NCBI RefSeq assembly: GCF_014697575.1
Contig: NZ_JACJSC010000007.1
Span: 62,001 to 126,000 of the forward strand
DNA length: 64,000 nucleotides
Direction of reading: 5' to 3'
Source of the DNA: Planktothrix sp. FACHB-1365
GTDB lineage: Bacteria > Cyanobacteriota > Cyanobacteriia > Cyanobacteriales > Microcoleaceae
The notes beneath the pieces were generated by a model, which was not told the DNA's origin, made no database searches, and was given only the letters and a program-made list of their open reading frames with translations. How positions within the stretch are numbered: position 1 is the stretch's first letter; each line of letters opens with the position of its first letter. Positions 1 through 8,731 of this stretch are shown here, piece by piece. The translations under genes and the position numbers were made by a program.

Positions 1-2475
1 CTGATTTTGTAAAGATTGGGGTAAGTTCAAATGCTGAAAAATTGGGCTAGAATTTAGGTTAATATTAGAATTTTCTGGAATAAGAAAGGTTAAATTAATG
101 GATTTACCTTGAGCAGCAAGCCGTACCGTTTCTAGGGAAGATTCAATAATGGTCACTAAGTTAACGGGAGAAATCGTTAAATGCAGTTTACCTTGTAAAA
201 TCCGAGAAATATCTAATAAATCTTCAACTAATTGAACTTCTAATTTTGTATTTCGTTCAATAATTTCTAAAGCTTTTTGACGAGTTTCTTCATCATATTT
301 ACGAGTTCTGAGGAGTTTAGCCCAACCTAAAATGGGGTTTAATGGGGTTCTTAATTCATGGGAAAGAATGGCTAAAAATTCATCTTTAATTCGGTTTGCT
401 CGTTCTGTTTCTTGATAGAGACGAGCATTATCAATGGTAGAAGCAGCACGACGAGCTACATCTTCTGCTAAGGCTAAATCCGAGGAATCATAATAACGAC
501 CGGACTCGGACATCGCAAAGGAGAGGGAACCCAAAATTTTACCTCGACATCTTAAGGGAACAATGATTAATGAATCTATTTTTAAATCTTCTAATAATTG
601 TAAATGTTGATGATCTTGAGCAATTTCCCACAGCAAAGAGGGCGGAATTTGGGGATAAAATAAGGATTTTCCTAAACGAATTTGTTCAACCCAGGGATTT
701 TGCAATGCCGCATTAGGAGGATATTTTTGTCGCATTTCACACAGTAAGGCTTGTTTTTGAGGAGGGTAACAAACAATAGCCAAATCCTGCATAATACCCT
801 CTTCTTTAAGAAGATCAACAATACACCAATCTCCTAGTAAGGGAACAGCAAGATACCCTAACTGGATTAATGTTGCTTCATAGTCCAGAGAAGAGGATAA
901 AATTTGGCTGGCTTCGACTAAAAATTGTTGAGATGCTTCTACTTTTTTTCGTTCACTAATATCTTCAATAATTCCAACTGCATATTTAGGTATTCCTGTA
1001 AACTCATCCCAAACAACCGATGACGTTAAATTCACCCAAGTAATAGAATTGTCTTTGCAAAAATAACGCTTTTCTAAAGAATAACGGGGGATTTCTCTGG
1101 CTAAAACTTGCCGCGCTAACTCCCAATCTTGTTCTAAATCATCGGGATGAGTAATCTCTTGAAAATTCATTTGACTTAACTCTTGATGGCTATATCCGGT
1201 GATTTTACAGAGTGCAGGATTGACTTCAATAAACTGACCGTCTAAAGCCACTTGGGCAATACCCACCGCCGCTTGATTAAAGGTAGCCCGAAAGCGTTGT
1301 TCACTTTCTTGAATGGCTTCTTCCATTTGTTTACGTTCTGTAATATCAAAAGAAACCCCGATAAACCGTATCGGTTTACCTTGGGAATTAAAATAAACTT
1401 TACCTTGACTTCGTAGCCAATGAATCTTATAATCAGGCTTAATAATCCGATATTCTATCCGATAAAGATCTTGAGAAGTTATGGCATTTCTAAACGCTTG
1501 TAAAACAGAGTCTTGATCATCGGGGTAAATTAAGTTGATAAAATCTTCAAAAGTTCCCTGTTGAAAACCCCAAATCTCTTGAGCATTTTCAGAACAAACA
1601 ACTTTTCGGGTGGTCAGATCTGAATCCCAGACCATCATTTTAGCCGCCGTTAATGCTAAGGAGAGACGATCCTGAGTTTCTTGTAAAATTTGTTGAGTTT
1701 GTTTGCGATCGCTAATTTCTTGTAAATAAACCGCTAACCCCTCCCCCGAAGGATAAGCATGGGCAATAAACCATCGTCCTGAACCTTCTTTTACCTCTCC
1801 TTCAACCGTAACCGGGATTTTATTCGCAACAGCTTGATGATATTGTTGATAAAATATAGAATCTACGGTATGGGGAAATTTATCCCAAATACATTTTCCT
1901 AATAATTCTATTCGAGAAAATCCAGAGATTTCTTCAAACTTTTGATTAATATAAGTAAATCGCCACTTCTGATCGACCGCAAAAAAAGAGTCTGTAATAC
2001 TTTCTAAAATTTCCCCCACTCGTTGATGGGCCGAGTATAATTCTTTTTCAGTTTTTTTAGGTTCAGTTATATTAACAGCAACCCCCGTAATCCCAATAAT
2101 CTTGTCAATGGATTCTCGAATTGGTTCAATAATAAAGTCATAATAATTAAGCTTGTCATCACATAATAAACTCAGAGCAATCCCCTGTATTATAAAAATA
2201 GTAATACGAATTAAATCAGACAAAGTGACTCCCCATTGTTGAAGGGGGTACATGAAAAAATATTGACTGAGTACCGCCGATAACCCAGTTGCTAAAAGTC
2301 CTGACCTTAACCCTCCATAGGAAGCACTCAGAACAATAGCTCCAAAAAAAAGCAGGAAGGGCGTTGTTTTCATCCCCAGCCACTGATCAAGACCCAACAT
2401 CAAGGCTAAAGCCAATCCCACATTAACGATAGCCACTATGTAGGGCAAAAAGCAACGGTCAACTCGGTTAGACAT
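1..2475 (-). CDS. PAS/GAF sensor histidine kinase, C-terminus cut by window edge
   Basis: An open frame runs from an ATG at 2475 off the left edge (825 codons seen). In order it shows an N-terminal membrane region with several hydrophobic helices (about residues 8-110), at least three PAS/PAC units with recurrent DITERK / DISERK-type joints, a GAF domain (about 560-690), and the start of a HisKA dimerisation domain with the phospho-acceptor motif ILSHELRTPLNP. The ATP-binding domain must lie beyond the window. It is probably a multi-signal membrane-bound kinase. The ligand is unknown and no response regulator is visible. A short segment after the last membrane helix looks like a shortened PAS domain. 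Confidence 0.9.
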   Translation of the reverse strand, partial: MSNRVDRCFLPYIVAIVNVGLALALMLGLDQWLGMKTTPFLLFFGAIVLSASYGGLRSGLLATGLSAVLSQYFFMYPLQQWGVTLSDLIRITIFIIQGIALSLLCDDKLNYYDFIIEPIRESIDKIIGITGVAVNITEPKKTEKELYSAHQRVGEILESITDSFFAVDQKWRFTYINQKFEEISGFSRIELLGKCIWDKFPHTVDSIFYQQYHQAVANKIPVTVEGEVKEGSGRWFIAHAYPSGEGLAVYLQEISDRKQTQQILQETQDRLSLALTAAKMMVWDSDLTTRKVVCSENAQEIWGFQQGTFEDFINLIYPDDQDSVLQAFRNAITSQDLYRIEYRIIKPDYKIHWLRSQGKVYFNSQGKPIRFIGVSFDITERKQMEEAIQESEQRFRATFNQAAVGIAQVALDGQFIEVNPALCKITGYSHQELSQMNFQEITHPDDLEQDWELARQVLAREIPRYSLEKRYFCKDNSITWVNLTSSVVWDEFTGIPKYAVGIIEDISERKKVEASQQFLVEASQILSSSLDYEATLIQLGYLAVPLLGDWCIVDLLKEEGIMQDLAIVCYPPQKQALLCEMRQKYPPNAALQNPWVEQIRLGKSLFYPQIPPSLLWEIAQDHQHLQLLEDLKIDSLIIVPLRCRGKILGSLSFAMSESGRYYDSSDLALAEDVARRAASTIDNARLYQETERANRIKDEFLAILSHELRTPLNPILGWAKLLRTRKYDEETRQKALEIIERNTKLEVQLVEDLLDISRILQGKLHLTISPVNLVTIIESSLETVRLAAQGKSINLTFLIPENSNINLNSSPIFQHLNLPQSLQNQ

Positions 2476-2684
2476 ACAACACAGGTGAACTCAAGGGCAT
2501 GAGAACTATACCTAACCTAAGATAGACACCCAGAAATAACTATTCTTCCCAAGGTAGATTTTTGCTGTGAACAGGGAACTTAGAAGGTTTGTTTTTATAG
2601 CGAGTCAGGGGGGTGAGTAGAGGAGGATTCTTCCAGCTTTTCTTTTTCTTTCCCCTACACCCCCCAGCCTTGTCCTCGTAGTTA

Positions 2685-3242
2685 TTACTGTTGAGTGTTA
2701 GGCTGCGTTTCAGGTTGTTCTGAATTGTTATTATTGATCACAGGTTGAGCATTGTTATCTTCGGTTTGAGATTGAGCTTCTTGTCCCTCTTGAGCCGGGA
2801 CAACCGCCACATTAATCACCACTTGTCGCACCCCTTTAATTTCCTTGGCTAAGGGATCAATGCGTTCATATTGGGGTTGAGTTGGAACTGTTCCAGCCAC
2901 CGTTACCACTCCATCTTTAGCTTCAACCGTGAGTTGACTGGCGGGTAAATTCGCTTCCAATTTCGAGCGAACTTCACTTTGTAAATCACTATCGGCTCGA
3001 ATGGCATCACCCCCGGTGACATTATTGCGTTGTTCACGAGCGCGAATATCTGCATTAAGCTGACGTCTTCGCAGTTCACTTTGGGCATCTTCCTGAATTT
3101 CTTGGGCTTGTTCGGGTTTGGGAGCTTCTGTTGTTTGGTTCGGCCCATCGGGGGCACCTGTGCTGGTTTTGGCAACATCATTACAGGCGACCGCACCGAG
3201 TAATAAGAAACTACCTATGAGTAAAGAAGTTAATTTTTTCAT
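2685..3242 (-). CDS. BON-domain lipoprotein
   Basis: 185 aa. The N-terminus is a lipoprotein signal peptide (hydrophobic run LLIGSFLLLGAVAC with the lipid-acceptor Cys at 20). A charged Gln/Glu-rich linker follows. One BON domain lies at about residues 82-148, with the hallmark DGVVTVAGTVPT and GVRQVVINV segments. The tail is low-complexity Asn/Gln/Pro. BON domains usually bind membranes or help envelope stability under osmotic stress, so a periplasmic or membrane-attached stress role is likely. The gene lies downstream of the three-repeat stress protein on the same strand. The precise role is inferred only. Confidence 0.85.
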   Translation of the reverse strand: MKKLTSLLIGSFLLLGAVACNDVAKTSTGAPDGPNQTTEAPKPEQAQEIQEDAQSELRRRQLNADIRAREQRNNVTGGDAIRADSDLQSEVRSKLEANLPASQLTVEAKDGVVTVAGTVPTQPQYERIDPLAKEIKGVRQVVINVAVVPAQEGQEAQSQTEDNNAQPVINNNNSEQPETQPNTQQ

Positions 3243-3307
3243 GATTGAAACTCCGAAGTAAATCTATAAAAATTGTGTTGAACTGAGAAACAAATGGGAG
3301 TTGAGGA

Positions 3308-3345
3308 ATTAGGAACGAAGCCTTAAATTGTTGTCGTTCCTAATT
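3308..3345 (-). terminator. Inverted repeat between stress-protein and BON genes
   Basis: AATTAGGAACGA at 3308-3319 is the exact complement of TCGTTCCTAATT at 3334-3345, giving a 12-bp stem with a 14-nt loop. It lies just after the stop of the 613-aa gene on the minus strand. No clean T-run follows, so termination is only a candidate role; an mRNA-stabilising hairpin is the alternative. Confidence 0.45.
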
Positions 3346-3361
3346 CTTGAATTAAGGATTG

Positions 3362-5203
3362 TTACCAGGTGGAATTCGTGCGATCGCGTTCAACGGATTT
3401 AGAAGCCGGACGAGGAGTATACGGATTAGGGTTGGTATAAGCACTAACATCAACATCAGCAGCATTATAAATTTCCCATTCATGAATGCCATGACGTTTG
3501 AAAATAGGTTCGGCTCGGCGCACTTCTTCTTCAAAGCCATCGACCATAATCACATAATCTCCTCGGTTGAGGCGATCGTTATAAACGTGAGCGCGATTTT
3601 CAGGGACACCTAAACCGACTAATCCTCCGGTCGCGCCTCCCGCAACTGCACCGATGGCTCCACCGGATAAGGCGGTTGCGAGGGCTGTGGCTGCGGCTCC
3701 CCCAGCAATCACAGGGCCAACACCAGGGATGGCTAAGGTTCCCAGACCGACGAGTAAACCACCTAAACCGCCGAGGGCTGCTCCCGTTGCTGCTCCGGCT
3801 TTTGCCCCTTCGTCGGCTTTATTCCCGTGAGTTCGAGGATCGAGATCAACGCCTAAATTTTGTTGACCTGCACTGGTGAGGGGATGATGACTGTCAATAT
3901 CTTTAACAATGAGGGAAACACGTCCCATCGGAAAACCCGAATCTCTTAAATCAGTCAGAGCCATTTCGGCATCATGACGATGATGGAAGACGCCAATTGC
4001 TCGTTTATAGGGATGGTGGCTTTTCTCGGTGATGGGTGTTGTTGTGGATGTTGTTACAGGTGTCGCCGGATAAGCCGATGGGCCAGAAACAGGTGCAACT
4101 TTAGCAATATCGTGGCGACTGTGTTCTAAAGGTTTTGAGCTTTCCAAGGGTGCGGACATTTCCACAGGTCGGCTGTGTTCAACGGGAGTTGTTGAGGAAA
4201 TCACCGTTGGATCATAAATCTGCCACTGTTCAATTTTGTGACGGCGTAAAATTGGCTCCGCCTGATGCACTTCCTCTTCTGTGCCACTGACAATCACAAT
4301 ATAGTCACCCCGATCCAAGCGATCATTATAGACTCTGGCCCGTTCAACGGGGATACCATATCTCACCGCATCAAAGCGATCGCGAATGTCAACATCTGTA
4401 AAAGTGTTTCGTCTGGGGTGATTCAACACTAGAGTAATATGGCTTAAGGGAAAACCTGCATTTCTTAAGTCCGTAATGGCGTGTTCGGTATCACGAGGGT
4501 TAGAGAAAACACCGATGGCGTGTTTATTCCGGCTTACAGCAACGGAATGTTCATGATCATGATGAGGAGTTATATCTTGGTTGAGGTGAGCCGGGGTGGC
4601 GGAAGCCATACCGGGAGCATCATAAACCTTATATTCTTCAATGTGATGGCGATTTAAGATTTGATGAGCATGAGCAATATCGGCTTCATTGCCATCGATA
4701 ATTACCAGATATTCACCCCGACCGATGCGATCGTTATAGATTTTGGCATCTTCTTCAGGAATTCCTAAGCCAATCAGTGCGCCTAATAAGCCCCCGGTGG
4801 CTACCCCAATCGCTGTTCCCGCTAAGGTTGTAGCGATCGCTGTTGCAGCGGCTCCCGCTAACATAACGGGGCCAATTCCAGGGATGGCGAGAGTGCCTAA
4901 ACCCACTAATAATCCGGTTAGTCCGCCTAAAACGCCCCCGGTGGTGATTCCAACTGCCGCGCCTTCTTCGGCTTTATTATCAACGTGTTGGGCTGCACGA
5001 CTTTCAGAAACGGAATCCTGAACATCGGCGCCTGCAATTTCTGACTCCCGAATGTTATCTCTGGTAATCACAGAAACCCGATCCATAGGAAAACCGGAAT
5101 CTCTGAGGGCATAAAGGGCTTGTTCGGCGGCGTGACGGTTAGAAAACACACCGACAGCACGTCGGTTGTGAGTTGTAACAGGATTAGAATGACTAATTGC
5201 CAT
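3362..5203 (-). CDS. Three-repeat general-stress (YflT/17M-like) protein
   Basis: 613 aa, with an AGGAAG ribosome site ahead of the ATG. It holds three copies of a general-stress-protein-17M-like unit, starting near residues 14, 225 and 400. Each opens with a (R/K)xA(I/V)GVF...AL.DLR(D/N)(S/A)GFP segment and closes with an A.(V/I)YNDR(I/L).RG(D/E)Y(L/I/V) segment. Units 1 and 3 carry a glycine/alanine-rich hydrophobic stretch between these halves, probably a membrane hairpin (for example GVLGGLTGLLVGLGTLAIPG). Unit 2 lacks it. This type of protein is stress-induced in bacteria; the biochemical activity is unknown. The Pro/Thr-rich linkers between units differ. Confidence 0.85.
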   Translation of the reverse strand: MAISHSNPVTTHNRRAVGVFSNRHAAEQALYALRDSGFPMDRVSVITRDNIRESEIAGADVQDSVSESRAAQHVDNKAEEGAAVGITTGGVLGGLTGLLVGLGTLAIPGIGPVMLAGAAATAIATTLAGTAIGVATGGLLGALIGLGIPEEDAKIYNDRIGRGEYLVIIDGNEADIAHAHQILNRHHIEEYKVYDAPGMASATPAHLNQDITPHHDHEHSVAVSRNKHAIGVFSNPRDTEHAITDLRNAGFPLSHITLVLNHPRRNTFTDVDIRDRFDAVRYGIPVERARVYNDRLDRGDYIVIVSGTEEEVHQAEPILRRHKIEQWQIYDPTVISSTTPVEHSRPVEMSAPLESSKPLEHSRHDIAKVAPVSGPSAYPATPVTTSTTTPITEKSHHPYKRAIGVFHHRHDAEMALTDLRDSGFPMGRVSLIVKDIDSHHPLTSAGQQNLGVDLDPRTHGNKADEGAKAGAATGAALGGLGGLLVGLGTLAIPGVGPVIAGGAAATALATALSGGAIGAVAGGATGGLVGLGVPENRAHVYNDRLNRGDYVIMVDGFEEEVRRAEPIFKRHGIHEWEIYNAADVDVSAYTNPNPYTPRPASKSVERDRTNSTW

Positions 5204-5619
5204 AATGTTCTTCCTTGAAAATATTTTAATTATTTATGTTGGTTTGTTTTCCCAGATCGGTTTAAGGTTTTGAGTTTTATGGCTAAAATCAAACGACAAA
5301 TTCTGTCGCACCGATCCAGACTACTAACTTGCTTTTAAGTGTTCTCATCCCCTCATAAAAGGATCTGAGTTTTACAGGTTTTCACTCATGAGTTTTAACT
5401 CCAATACCTACTAGCTTAACGAGATGAGGGATCTTCGTCCTCTGCCTTTTGAAGCAACTTTTTAGCTATTAAGGAATGGGGTTTTACACTTAGGGGAATT
5501 TAGGGATGAGTATAGGGAATAGAATTTTATCTCTCTAATCAATCTAATCTTTAGACTCTGGATAGAAGTCGATTCGGAGAAAGGGTTATAAACTTAGCTG
5601 AAGTTTAATCTTGTGGATT
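5204..5619. other. Divergent intergenic region
   Basis: About 415 bp between the divergent stress-protein gene and the DoxX-like gene, presumably holding both promoters. I see no ORF, RNA gene or strong repeat. No clear -35/-10 pair stands out by eye. Confidence 0.5.
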
Positions 5620-6081
5620 ATGCCTGCTAAAACCGATTCTTTTTCTTCATCCCATCGACGCAAGGAAATTCTTCGAGTTGTTCTAGCAATTTCGCTAATT
5701 ATTGTTGGGATCACTCATTTTATTCGTCCTGAACAATATGCTCGAATTGTTCCCCCTGAATTACCCTATCCGGTCGGGTTAGTTTATATCAGTGGTATCT
5801 TTGAAATTCTCGGCGGAATTGGATTATTAATTCCGGTCATTAGTGTAGCTGCGGCTTGGGGAATCATTGCCTTATTTATTGCCGTTTTTCCCGCTAATAT
5901 TAATCAAGCAATTCACAGTATCCCCATTGAAGGAATCCCCCATGATCCTCTATTATATTGGGTGAGATTACCGTTCCAAGCGGTTTTGATTGCTTGGGCT
6001 TGGTGGTATACCCGCCATCCCGAAGAACAACCTGGAACCCCCGATGTTATGGCTAAAATAGAATCTCAACTGAATCATTAG
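5620..6081 (+). CDS. DoxX-like integral membrane protein
   Basis: 153 aa from the ATG at 5620; an in-frame TTG at 5611 would add three residues. About four hydrophobic helices are visible. The first contains ILRVVLAISLIIVGITHF and is followed by RPEQYARIVPPELPYP, a pattern typical of DoxX/MauE-like small membrane proteins. The second and third carry GIFEILGGIGLLIP and IALFIAVFPANI. The C-terminus is a soluble tail. Family members are linked to redox or stress physiology, but this one has no proven role. It stands alone, ahead of a heptamer repeat and the disrupted uvsE. Confidence 0.8.
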   Translation: MPAKTDSFSSSHRRKEILRVVLAISLIIVGITHFIRPEQYARIVPPELPYPVGLVYISGIFEILGGIGLLIPVISVAAAWGIIALFIAVFPANINQAIHSIPIEGIPHDPLLYWVRLPFQAVLIAWAWWYTRHPEEQPGTPDVMAKIESQLNH

Positions 6082-6082
6082 A

Positions 6083-6127
6083 GGGAACAGGGAACAGGGA
6101 ACAGGGAACAGGGAACAGGGAACAGGG
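6083..6127. repeat. Heptanucleotide tandem repeat (GGGAACA)6
   Basis: Six perfect head-to-tail copies of GGGAACA fill 6083-6124, followed by a partial GGG. It sits between the DoxX-like stop and uvsE. Cyanobacteria are known for such STRR heptamer arrays. Copy number may vary between strains. Confidence 0.95.
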
Positions 6128-6180
6128 TTTTAGGATTTAGAATTATAAAACACTTTAATGCGTAGTGCTATAATGGCTGA

Positions 6181-6412
6181 ATGAAGACTCAAAATTTAAC
6201 TCACGTTCCTGAATTAGGATTAGTTTGTATTACGGCTTCTCAAGAAGTAAGATTTCGAGCGTTAACCCGAAAACGATTATTACAATTAACTCTTCCAGAA
6301 CAAGAGCAAACGTTGAGAACGCTTTATACCGAAAATCTTAAGCGTTTAAATAAGGCTGTTGAGTTTTGTACCAGTGAAAATATCCATTTATATCGATTAA
6401 GTTCCGCTTTAT
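6181..6412 (+). pseudogene. uvsE: uvsE 5' part (UV-damage endonuclease), split by IS insertion
   Basis: The first 77 codons plus one base read as the N-terminus of a UvsE/UVDE UV-damage endonuclease, ending in HLYRLSSAL. The reading frame then runs into the IS at 6413 and stops at 6429 (ISV then TGA). Joining 6412 to 7822 makes codon TTT and restores LYRLSSALFPFADEP, giving a 308-aa protein, close to the usual length of the family. UvsE is a TIM-barrel, metal-dependent nuclease that nicks 5' of UV photoproducts. As it stands the gene cannot make the full barrel. Confidence 0.88.
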
Positions 6413-6435
6413 CTAAGATCTCGGTTTGAAGACTC

Positions 6436-6460
6436 CCGTTACACCCTTTGGGTGTAACGG
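6436..6460 (+). repeat. Left-end hairpin of the IS
   Basis: CCGTTACACCC, loop TTT, GGGTGTAACGG: a perfect 11-bp stem starting 23 nt inside the left boundary. It is the expected subterminal TnpA-recognition hairpin. Its loop matches that of the right-end hairpin. Confidence 0.9.
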
Positions 6461-6576
6461 TGAATAAAGATGAAAAACCGAGCAACATACCCAGCGTAGC
6501 ACGATATTTTAAAAACGCTTGACACCCAACTAGAAACTTGTGTTAGATTAGGTTTAGGTCGATACAGGTGACATAA

Positions 6577-7806
6577 ATGCTGGTTCTTGAATTTAAAGTT
6601 AGAGCGAAAGAACAACAATATAAAGCGATAGATGAAGCGATTCGTACCGCTCAATTCATCCAGAACAAATGTCTAAGATATTGGATGGATAACAAAGGGG
6701 TAGGACGCTACGACTTGAATAAGTATTGTCGCGTTTTAGCTCATGATTTTAAATTCGCAAATGAACTAAACTCTCAAGCGAGACAATCGAGTGCTGAGAG
6801 AGCATGGTCAGCTATCGCCCGATTTTACGATAACTGTAAACGGAAAATTGCGGGTAAAAAAGGCTATCCCCGTTTCAAGAAAAATTGCCGTTCGGTTGAA
6901 TACAAACAAACCGGATGGCAATTAAATTTAGAAAGTCGTAAAGCCATTACCTTTACTGACAAGAAAGGAATTGGACGATTACGGTTAGTAGGAAGCTACG
7001 ATTTGCATTTCTATCAACCCGAACAAATTAAACGAGTTCGATTAGTTAGACGTGCAGACGGGTATTATTGCCAGTTTATCCTTTCAGTTGACGTTCAAAT
7101 CAAGACTGAACCGACGAATAAAACAATCGGTTTAGACATAGGGTTATCTGCTTTTTGCACCGATGATCAAGGCAATAAAATAGATAACCCTAAATTCCTG
7201 AGAACGGGAGAGAAGAAAATTAAGCGGTTACAAAGACAATTTTCTCGTAAACAGAAAGGGTCTAGTAACCGCAAAAAAGCGAGACAAAAATTAGCTAAGG
7301 CTCATCTAAAAATCAGTCGGCAACGAAAAGAGTTCTGCAAACGAGTTGCATACTCCGTGATCCACTCTAACGATGTGGTAGCCTACGAAGATTTAAGGAT
7401 AAAAAACTTGGTTAAAAATCATTGTCTCGCCAAATCAATTAATGATGCAGCTTGGTATCAATTCCGAGTTTGGCTGGAATATTTTGGAAGGAAGTATGGA
7501 AAAGTTACCATTGCTGTTCCTCCTCGAAATACGTCTCAAGATTGTTCAAACTGTGGAAAAACCGTTAAAAAATCCCTATCTACCAGAACCCATGTTTGTA
7601 GTTGTGGGTGTCAGTTAGACAGGGATGAAAACGCAGCGAGAAACATTTTAAGAATTGGATTAAGTACGGCAGGACATACCGGAACTTTCGGTTTAGAACC
7701 GATTAACGCTTTGGGAGAATTGACCTCTACCTTGAGGGGAGCAATCCTTTTAGGGCAAGTCGATTCGTTGAACAAAGAATCTCCCGTCACATCGCTTTGC
7801 GATTGA
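6577..7806 (+). CDS. tnpB: RNA-guided endonuclease TnpB (IS200/IS605 OrfB)
   Basis: 409 aa from an ATG preceded by AGGTGA. It has an N-terminal HTH/OrfB domain (about 1-60) and then the RuvC-like OrfB_IS605 domain. Catalytic acids are visible: Asp187 in TIGLDIGL, Glu271 in VVAYEDLRIK and Asp350 in DRDENAARN. A zinc ribbon has Cys323, Cys326, Cys341 and Cys343/345. TnpB uses an RNA from the element's right end to cut DNA next to a TAM equal to the left-end target. Nothing is missing, so it is probably active. The stop lies inside the right-end hairpin. The partner tnpA is absent. Confidence 0.95.
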   Translation: MLVLEFKVRAKEQQYKAIDEAIRTAQFIQNKCLRYWMDNKGVGRYDLNKYCRVLAHDFKFANELNSQARQSSAERAWSAIARFYDNCKRKIAGKKGYPRFKKNCRSVEYKQTGWQLNLESRKAITFTDKKGIGRLRLVGSYDLHFYQPEQIKRVRLVRRADGYYCQFILSVDVQIKTEPTNKTIGLDIGLSAFCTDDQGNKIDNPKFLRTGEKKIKRLQRQFSRKQKGSSNRKKARQKLAKAHLKISRQRKEFCKRVAYSVIHSNDVVAYEDLRIKNLVKNHCLAKSINDAAWYQFRVWLEYFGRKYGKVTIAVPPRNTSQDCSNCGKTVKKSLSTRTHVCSCGCQLDRDENAARNILRIGLSTAGHTGTFGLEPINALGELTSTLRGAILLGQVDSLNKESPVTSLCD

Positions 7807-7809
7807 CGG
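7784..7809 (+). repeat. Right-end hairpin of the IS / likely reRNA 3' part
   Basis: CCGTCA-C-ATCGC, loop TTT, GCGATTGACGG: an 11-bp stem with one bulged C, overlapping the tnpB stop and ending 12 nt before the right boundary. In related elements this zone forms the 3' scaffold of the TnpB guide RNA. The guide then starts at the first base outside the element (7822). Confidence 0.8.
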
Positions 7810-7821
7810 TGAGAGTGTCAA

Positions 7822-8516
7822 TTCCCTTTGCAGATGAACCCATTGGGAATGGGATTTTAATAGAATTAGCTGAGGAAATGGAGTTAATTGGAAAACAAGC
7901 ACACTTGTTAGGAATTCGTTTGGTTTTACATCCCGATCAGTTTGTTGTTTTAAGTTCAGATCGTCCAAAAGTGATTGAAAATAGTATTAAAATATTGAAA
8001 ACCCATGCTTTGATTTTAGATTTATTAGGATTGCCGCGATCGCCTTGGTCACTGATGAATATTCATGGGGGAAAAGGCGATCGCAGTGAACGATTAATTC
8101 AAGTTATTCAAGATTTACCCGATGAAATTCGACTGCGTTTAACCTTAGAAAATGATGAATATGCCTATAGTTCTGAAGAGATTTTAGAAGTGTGCCACGC
8201 TGCTCAAATTCCAATGGTGTTTGATGCTCATCATCATGTGATTCATGAACAGTTGGACAGTTATGATCATCCCAGTGTTGCCTTCATGTTAGCAGAAGCT
8301 CAAAAAACGTGGACAATTCCTGAATGGCAATTGGTTCATATTTCTAATGGAGATCAATCTTTTGCTGATCCGAAACATAGCGATTATATTAGTTTAATGC
8401 CCGATTGTTATCAAACCGTTCCTTGGATTGAAGTAGAAGCGAAACAAAAAGAATTAGCGATCGCGCAACTCCGCACAAATTGGCTGGATTCCAGAAGTAA
8501 TAAGATGCTAAAATAG
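7822..8516 (+). pseudogene. uvsE: uvsE 3' part (UV-damage endonuclease)
   Basis: Continues UvsE from PFADEPIGNG to the stop. Barrel strands and metal-ligand segments are visible: LHPDQFVVLSS, MNIHGGKGDRS, LENDEYAYS, MVFDAHHHV and VHISNGDQ. The long open frame starting at a TTG (7797) inside the IS end is an accident of the insertion. It could in principle give a truncated product lacking the first ~78 residues. With the 5' piece at 6181-6412 and the IS removed, the gene is intact, so the insertion looks recent. Confidence 0.88.
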
Positions 8517-8549
8517 GTAACGGTCAGAGAGTTACTACTACCGCATATA

Positions 8550-8569
8550 AAAGGGCTGTATTGCCCTTT
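8550..8569 (+). terminator. Hairpin downstream of uvsE
   Basis: AAAGGGC (8550-8556), 6-nt loop, GCCCTTT (8563-8569): a perfect 7-bp stem 33 bp after the uvsE stop. It lacks a long T-tract, so terminator function is only likely. Confidence 0.45.
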
Positions 8570-8731
8570 GAATTTGGCATGGGCTGATGGGGTGGGGTAA
8601 AAAATAATAGGAAAGAAATTAATATCTTGAGTAAAATTAGAATGAATTGATCGTGGAACTTAGACAAAAATAACTTTAAACCCTTACAGGAAGAATATTT
8701 CAGCTAAATTAACAAAAACCAGGAGAATCTA

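Larger units (their letters stand above)
6413..7821 (+). mobile_element. IS200/IS605-family element, TnpB-only (IS1341-type)
   Basis: 1409 bp inserted in uvsE. The left boundary follows TTTAT (6408-6412). The right boundary follows GTGTCAA, ending at 7821. Both are fixed by the restored uvsE frame. There is no target duplication. Subterminal hairpins with TTT loops lie at each end, and the only gene is tnpB. All are hallmarks of IS200/IS605 elements, which move as single strands and insert 3' of a short target. No tnpA is present, so transposition would need a TnpA supplied in trans. Confidence 0.88.

Noticed and set aside
5204-5610. tRNA or small RNA gene in the large gaps
   Set aside because: No cloverleaf or conserved T-loop (GGTTCGAATCC-type) seen by eye in this or the other gaps; not excluded without a covariance search.
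7797-8516. 239-codon ORF as a separate gene
   Set aside because: It starts inside the IS right end; it is the 3' part of uvsE.
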